The notes under the pieces: generated by a model | The model's database searches: none | What the model saw: only the letters and a program-made list of their open reading frames with translations | Told to the model about the DNA's origin: nothing | Assembly (NCBI RefSeq): GCF_003788695.1 | Contig: NZ_RARA01000020.1 | Coordinates: 14,678 to 20,718 of the forward strand | DNA length: 6,041 nucleotides | Direction: 5' to 3' | Origin: Candidatus Cardinium hertigii | GTDB lineage: Bacteria; Bacteroidota; Bacteroidia; Cytophagales_A; Amoebophilaceae | Made by a program: the position numbers and the translations under genes | In this document: positions 5,417-6,041 of the stretch, piece by piece | How the letters are laid out: the number at the start of each line of letters is the position of its first letter | How positions within the stretch are numbered: the stretch's first letter is position 1

Positions 5417-6041
5417 ATGAATTTAAAATTAACCAATCCACTTGCTTTTTTAGATTTAGAGACTACCGGTACGGATGTGGTGAATGATCGTATAGTAGAA
5501 ATCGCGATTATCAAACTTATGCCCAATGGTGATCGTTTAACGCTTAACAAAAGAATTAATCCAGAAAGAGATATTCCTATAGAGGCTAGCTTAATTCATG
5601 GAATTAAGACTGAAGATGTAAAAAATAAGCCGACCTTTAAACAAATAGCAAAGGAACTGATTACATTTTTAAAAGGAGCAGACTTAGCTGGTTTTAATCT
5701 ACTTCGTTTTGATGTGCCCGTACTGGTGGAAAGCTTTCTGCGGGCAGAATTAGATTTTAAGGTAGAACATCGCAAAATTGTAGATGTGCAAAAACTTTTC
5801 CATTTGATGGAAAAAAGAACTTTAAAAGCAGCCTATCTATTTTATTGTCAGAAGGACCTAACAAATGCCCATAGTGCCATGATAGATACAGAAGCTACTT
5901 TAGAAATATTGATAGAACAAATAAAAAAATATAAAAATCAATCTGTAGTGGATCCTTTAGGCAATGTATTAGGCGTAGTAAAAGATGATATAAAAACATT
6001 ACACAACTTAACGACTACCAATATGATCGATTTTGCAGGTA
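5417..6041 (+). CDS. DEDDh 3'-5' exonuclease, DNA polymerase III epsilon-like (3' end outside window)
   Basis: The gene encodes a nuclease of the DnaQ/DEDDh superfamily, which removes nucleotides from DNA 3' ends using two metal ions. All motifs are visible in the 208 residues present: Exo I FLDLETTGT (D13, E15), Exo II AGFNLLRFDVPVL (D99), and Exo III NAHSAMIDTEAT with the catalytic His152 and Asp157. The pattern, including DRIVEIA, IHGI and the spacing of the tail, is that of a roughly 250-residue exonuclease conserved throughout Bacteroidota, so only a short C-terminus should be missing. The ATG at 5417 puts the first motif at residue 11, as is normal. Whether it is the replicative proofreading subunit or an accessory exonuclease cannot be told from sequence, so no gene symbol is given. 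It is divergent from the damaged mutY, and base use is like the neighbouring chromosomal genes. Confidence 0.9.
   Translation, partial: MNLKLTNPLAFLDLETTGTDVVNDRIVEIAIIKLMPNGDRLTLNKRINPERDIPIEASLIHGIKTEDVKNKPTFKQIAKELITFLKGADLAGFNLLRFDVPVLVESFLRAELDFKVEHRKIVDVQKLFHLMEKRTLKAAYLFYCQKDLTNAHSAMIDTEATLEILIEQIKKYKNQSVVDPLGNVLGVVKDDIKTLHNLTTTNMIDFAG

Noticed and set aside
5250..5550. Two minus-strand open frames (63 and 68 codons)
   Set aside because: They overlap the start of the exonuclease gene on the other strand, which has all its catalytic motifs.

Overview
The window looks like a stretch of an AT-rich, insertion-sequence-laden Bacteroidota genome, most likely an obligate intracellular symbiont. 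The exonuclease at the right edge has the form conserved across Bacteroidetes, and the two large unrecognised lipoproteins plus several decayed IS fragments would fit the Cardinium/Amoebophilus group. That placement is an inference from gene style; no rRNA or marker gene is present to prove it.

Layout. (1) Positions 1-539 hold the 3' part of an IS4-family (YREK signature) transposase on the + strand and the right end of its IS. (2) Positions 540-952 are AT-rich and degenerate, with short IS-end-like repeats, a 31-nt near-perfect palindrome and a solo 32-bp copy of the IS end. (3) Positions 953-3713 carry two consecutive minus-strand genes for large predicted lipoproteins with helical middles and low-complexity segments. 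The upstream gene (2316-3713) contains six in-frame copies of a 12-bp repeat and is followed by a clear intrinsic terminator at 2221-2257. (4) Positions 4011-4193 hold more IS-end repeats and a 156-bp inverted copy of the IS4 end, so the lipoprotein pair is bracketed by inverted IS fragments. (5) From about 4191 to 4695 lies the 3' half of an IS5-like element, abutting the broken IS4 copy on one side and fused in frame to a truncated mutY on the other. (6) Divergent from mutY, on the + strand from 5417, is a DEDDh 3'-5' exonuclease that runs off the window.

Taken together, the window shows a lipoprotein locus embedded in IS debris beside a DNA-fidelity locus that the debris has damaged. The adenine glycosylase has lost its iron-sulfur and recognition domains, while the visible part of the exonuclease is intact. 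No CRISPR array, rRNA or tRNA was seen. The most notable points are the mutY-transposase chimera, the inverted IS frame around the lipoproteins, and the protein-level tandem repeats, which look like a variable-number locus. I see no clear evidence of a wholly new multi-gene system.
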